From the NCBI GenBank assembly GCA_947385185.1, contig CANDJX010000075.1, positions 1-7,784 of the forward strand: 7,784 bases of DNA, given 5' to 3'. Of this stretch, positions 6,116-7,784 are shown in pieces (within the stretch, counting starts at the first letter, position 1; each line of letters opens with the position of its first letter). This DNA comes from an uncultured Clostridia bacterium. Its GTDB lineage: Bacteria; Bacillota; Clostridia; Christensenellales; Pumilibacteraceae. The translations under genes were made by a program, and so were the position numbers. The notes under the pieces are model-generated. The model ran no database searches and had not been told where the DNA came from. It saw nothing but the letters and a program-made list of their open reading frames with translations.

Positions 6116-6617
6116 ACGCGTTACCGAAATGGCGGAAGAAATCGAAAATACTTTTGCCGCCGACAAACCTTTGCTCGCTATCTGCGTAATCAAAGGCGCA
6201 GTGCTTTTTTACGCCGATCTCGTCAAGGCGATACGCGACCGCGACGTGCGGTTCGGTTTTGTCGCCGCAAGCTCTTACTACAACGCCGAGGGCGGACTTA
6301 TGCGCTCGGGCGGCACGGTGAATATGAAATATTCGTCGGTGGACGAGTCGGAGATCGTCGGCGCGGAAGTGCTTATTATCGAGGATATTATCGATACGGG
6401 CAGGACGCTCAAGGCGCTCAAAGCGTACTTTTACGAAAAGGGCGCGAAAACGGTCAAAATAGCCACGCTGCTCAATAAACCCGATTGCCGCGTAGTGTCT
6501 GACATCGATCCCGATTTCAACGCCTTTACTCTCGTCGGCAATCCTTACATAATCGGTTACGGGCTCGATAACGCCCAGCAGTACCGCAATCTCGACGGAG
6601 TGTATAAGATAAACTGA
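6066..6617 (+). CDS. hpt: Hypoxanthine/guanine phosphoribosyltransferase
   Basis: Purine salvage enzyme of the cytosol that joins hypoxanthine or guanine to PRPP, giving IMP or GMP. At 183 residues it has the usual bacterial length. The signature PRPP-binding loop is VLIIEDIIDTGRTL (102-115), with the acidic pair E106-D107. Other family blocks are VIKGAVLFYADL (41-52), the flexible-loop Ser-Tyr in AASSYYN (68-74), and the base-binding end NPYIIGYGLDNAQQYRNLDGVYKI (159-182). The loop after Ser-Tyr (about 73-86) is somewhat longer than in B. subtilis HprT. Its product IMP is the substrate of GuaB in the same operon. It begins inside tilS, and its TGA overlaps the next ATG by one base (TGATG). 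The ftsH gene that often follows hpt in Bacillota is absent here. Confidence 0.97.
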   Translation: MTDSKITQIYTQEQISKRVTEMAEEIENTFAADKPLLAICVIKGAVLFYADLVKAIRDRDVRFGFVAASSYYNAEGGLMRSGGTVNMKYSSVDESEIVGAEVLIIEDIIDTGRTLKALKAYFYEKGAKTVKIATLLNKPDCRVVSDIDPDFNAFTLVGNPYIIGYGLDNAQQYRNLDGVYKIN

Positions 6618-7300
6618 TGGAAACGGTGTGCGATTTACAGACGCACGGGTTAAAGTTCGTACAGGACGACAGATTTTTCCCGTTCGGTACGGACGGGGTG
6701 GAGCTTGCCAATTTCGTGAGCGGTACGCCGCGCGACCGCGCGATCGATCTCGGTTGCGGAAGCGGAATAGTGCCCGTTCTCGTCGCAGGCAAAAAGGGGA
6801 TTCCCACCGTAGGTGTGGAAATCCAGAAAGCCGTCGCGGAACTTGCCGAGCGCAACGCGCGGTTAAACGGTCTGCCCGTCGAGATACTCAATATGCGGGT
6901 TCAGGATCTTAAAAACGTTTATCCCGCGGGGTCGTTTACTATAGTGACGTGCAATCCGCCTTACCGCAGAGCGGGGAGCGGTGAAAAAAGCTTGACCGAA
7001 GAAGTGCGCATAGCGCGGCACGAGGTCGCGCTTACGCTGTACGACGTGCTCGACGCGGCGGCGTGGCTGCTTTCGACGGGCGGAAAATTTTTTACCGTTC
7101 ATATTACGGAGCGGCTGGACGAGGTGATTTACGCCGCGACCGAAAGACGTCTTATGCCTAAAGTGCTGCAGATACTTCGTCCGGGCGGTAAAAAACCGCA
7201 TATATTCCTTCTCAAATGCATAAAGGACGGCAAACAGGGGCTCGAAGTTCTGCCCGAACGCAACGTTCTCGGCAGTACGGGGCTCGATTATCCCGACTGA
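6617..7300 (+). CDS. trmN6: tRNA1(Val) (adenine37-N6)-methyltransferase family protein (YabB/TrmN6-like)
   Basis: S-adenosylmethionine-dependent N6-adenine methyltransferase, 227 residues, expected to act on adenine 37 of a tRNA or on a similar RNA. The N-terminus ...GLKFVQDDRFFPFGTDGVELANF (11-33) is characteristic of the YabB/YfiC group. The SAM-binding motif I is DLGCGSGI (44-51), motif II has the acidic residue in GVEIQ (E68), and the catalytic motif IV is NPPY (113-116), as expected for methylation of an exocyclic amine. The ATG at 6617 overlaps the hpt stop by one base. The nearest purine-rich element, GGAG at 6597-6600, is far away, so translation is probably coupled to hpt. The family is firm; the exact RNA target is inferred from homologues. 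No clear terminator follows it. Confidence 0.88.
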   Translation: METVCDLQTHGLKFVQDDRFFPFGTDGVELANFVSGTPRDRAIDLGCGSGIVPVLVAGKKGIPTVGVEIQKAVAELAERNARLNGLPVEILNMRVQDLKNVYPAGSFTIVTCNPPYRRAGSGEKSLTEEVRIARHEVALTLYDVLDAAAWLLSTGGKFFTVHITERLDEVIYAATERRLMPKVLQILRPGGKKPHIFLLKCIKDGKQGLEVLPERNVLGSTGLDYPD

Positions 7301-7339
7301 CTGAAAATTATAAAAAGAATAATAATAGTACGAAAGGAG
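7297..7339 (+). promoter_or_regulatory. Candidate promoter and ribosome binding site for the 7349 lipoprotein gene
   Basis: CTGACT (7297-7302, 4 of 6) and AATAAT (7321-7326, 5 of 6) are spaced by 18 nt in an AT-rich gap. AAAGGAG (7333-7339) lies 9 nt before the ATG at 7349 and is a good Shine-Dalgarno sequence. The binding site is convincing. The promoter is weak, and read-through from the upstream operon cannot be excluded because no terminator is seen between 7301 and 7348. Confidence 0.4.
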
Positions 7340-7348
7340 AGACGAAAG

Positions 7349-7784
7349 ATGAAGAAGTATGCTGTAAGGGCGATTATTGTCGTTTGTGCAATAATCGCTT
7401 TTTTTGTATGCGTATGTGCATTGACTGCATGCGGCGAAGGAGAAATACCGCCCGAAAGCAATCCGCCGATCGAGCAGGAAGAACCGGGAAAACAGGAAAC
7501 TCCCGTCGAGCCCGGAGACCCCGTAACGCCCGGAGAACCGGAAGAACCGAATAATCCGGATATTCCAAACAATCCCGATAACCCGGACGATCCCGATAAC
7601 CCCGATGTCCCCGATGATCCCGGAGAACCGGAGAATCCTGACGATCCCGAAGTTCCCGACAATCCCGATGATCCCGAGCCTGTAATATATTCGTACAGAT
7701 TCGAAGCTGCGGGGAATGTATCCAAGACGTATACGCGGGAAGCCGACGGAGAGATCAACGGAGCGCCTGCGGATTTCCTGTACG
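7349..7784 (+). CDS. Lipoprotein with a proline-ladder spacer, 3'-truncated by the window end
   Basis: The reading frame is open from ATG 7349 to the last base, giving 145 codons; the stop lies beyond the window. The signal peptide MKKYAVRAIIVVCAIIAFFVCVC leads to a lipobox L-T-A-C, with the lipidated cysteine at residue 28. The mature protein starts with a spacer (about 30-112) made almost only of Pro, Asp, Glu, Asn and Gly. From residue 52 to 109 every third residue is proline, 20 in a row. Such acidic spacers lift a folded domain away from the membrane and through the cell wall. After it begins a different sequence, VIYSYRFEAAGNVSKTYTREADGEI (112-136). The YRFEA start is reminiscent of carbohydrate-binding modules, but too little is present to say. 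It has a clear AAAGGAG site. Confidence 0.85.
   Translation, partial: MKKYAVRAIIVVCAIIAFFVCVCALTACGEGEIPPESNPPIEQEEPGKQETPVEPGDPVTPGEPEEPNNPDIPNNPDNPDDPDNPDVPDDPGEPENPDDPEVPDNPDDPEPVIYSYRFEAAGNVSKTYTREADGEINGAPADFLY
7502..7675 (+). repeat. Degenerate 9-nt coding repeat (Pro-x-x)n
   Basis: Codons for proline recur every 9 nt for 20 units (residues 52-109), mostly as CCC-GAT-AAT-like or CCC-GAT-GAT-like units. The DNA copies differ at many third positions and the x residues vary (Asp, Asn, Glu, Gly, Val, Ile, Thr). The strict protein period with degenerate DNA suggests an old repeat kept by selection. Such tracts can change length by slippage and are prone to misassembly. Confidence 0.9.

Noticed and set aside
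7288..7758. A - strand frame with collagen-like Gly-x-x repeats
   Set aside because: It is the antisense of the CCN-x-x proline codons, which automatically yields GGN glycine codons every third position. The + strand frame has a signal peptide, lipobox and ribosome binding site.

Overview
The window reads as a contig end from a member of the Bacillota, probably an uncultured gut-type Clostridia lineage; the phylum is inferred and the finer placement is a guess. The basis is the neighbour set guaB-tilS-hpt plus a YabB/TrmN6-type methyltransferase, MKK-type lipoprotein signal peptides, AAGGAG/GGAGG ribosome binding sites, and a moderately GC-rich composition with frequent gcg, cgc, gac and ggc codons in every gene. 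All genes lie on the + strand. No rRNA, tRNA, CRISPR array, insertion sequence or phage gene is visible.

Positions 1-47 are not genomic. They match the Illumina P7 side of a sequencing library: the end of P7, an 8-base index-like stretch, then the TruSeq read-2 adapter ending CTTCCGATCT. Genomic sequence starts at 48.

Region 1 (48-3149) concerns the cell surface. A 5'-truncated PotD-like polyamine-binding protein with an unusual acidic, cysteine-bearing C-terminal insert is followed by an unrecognised lipoprotein (1480-2151). Then comes an unrecognised protein with one membrane anchor (2259-3149), which has a good promoter placed so close to the start codon that its transcript should be almost leaderless.

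Region 2 (about 3150-7300) is a compact housekeeping operon: guaB (IMP dehydrogenase), tilS (tRNA-Ile lysidine synthetase), hpt (hypoxanthine/guanine phosphoribosyltransferase) and a TrmN6-family methyltransferase. tilS starts 7 nt after guaB, hpt starts inside tilS with a 50-nt overlap, and the methyltransferase overlaps hpt by one base. Hpt salvages purines to IMP and GMP and GuaB commits IMP to guanine nucleotides; TilS and the methyltransferase modify tRNA. Two overlapping 12-bp palindromes lie on a weak candidate promoter before guaB.

Region 3 (7301-7784) begins a new lipoprotein gene that runs off the window. Its mature part starts with a spacer in which every third residue is proline, 20 times in a row.

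No clearly new biological system is visible. The most useful observations are the adapter at the contig end, the near-leaderless promoter with a tandem 12-mer, the PotD insert, the altered TilS motif, the long tilS/hpt overlap and the proline-ladder spacer.
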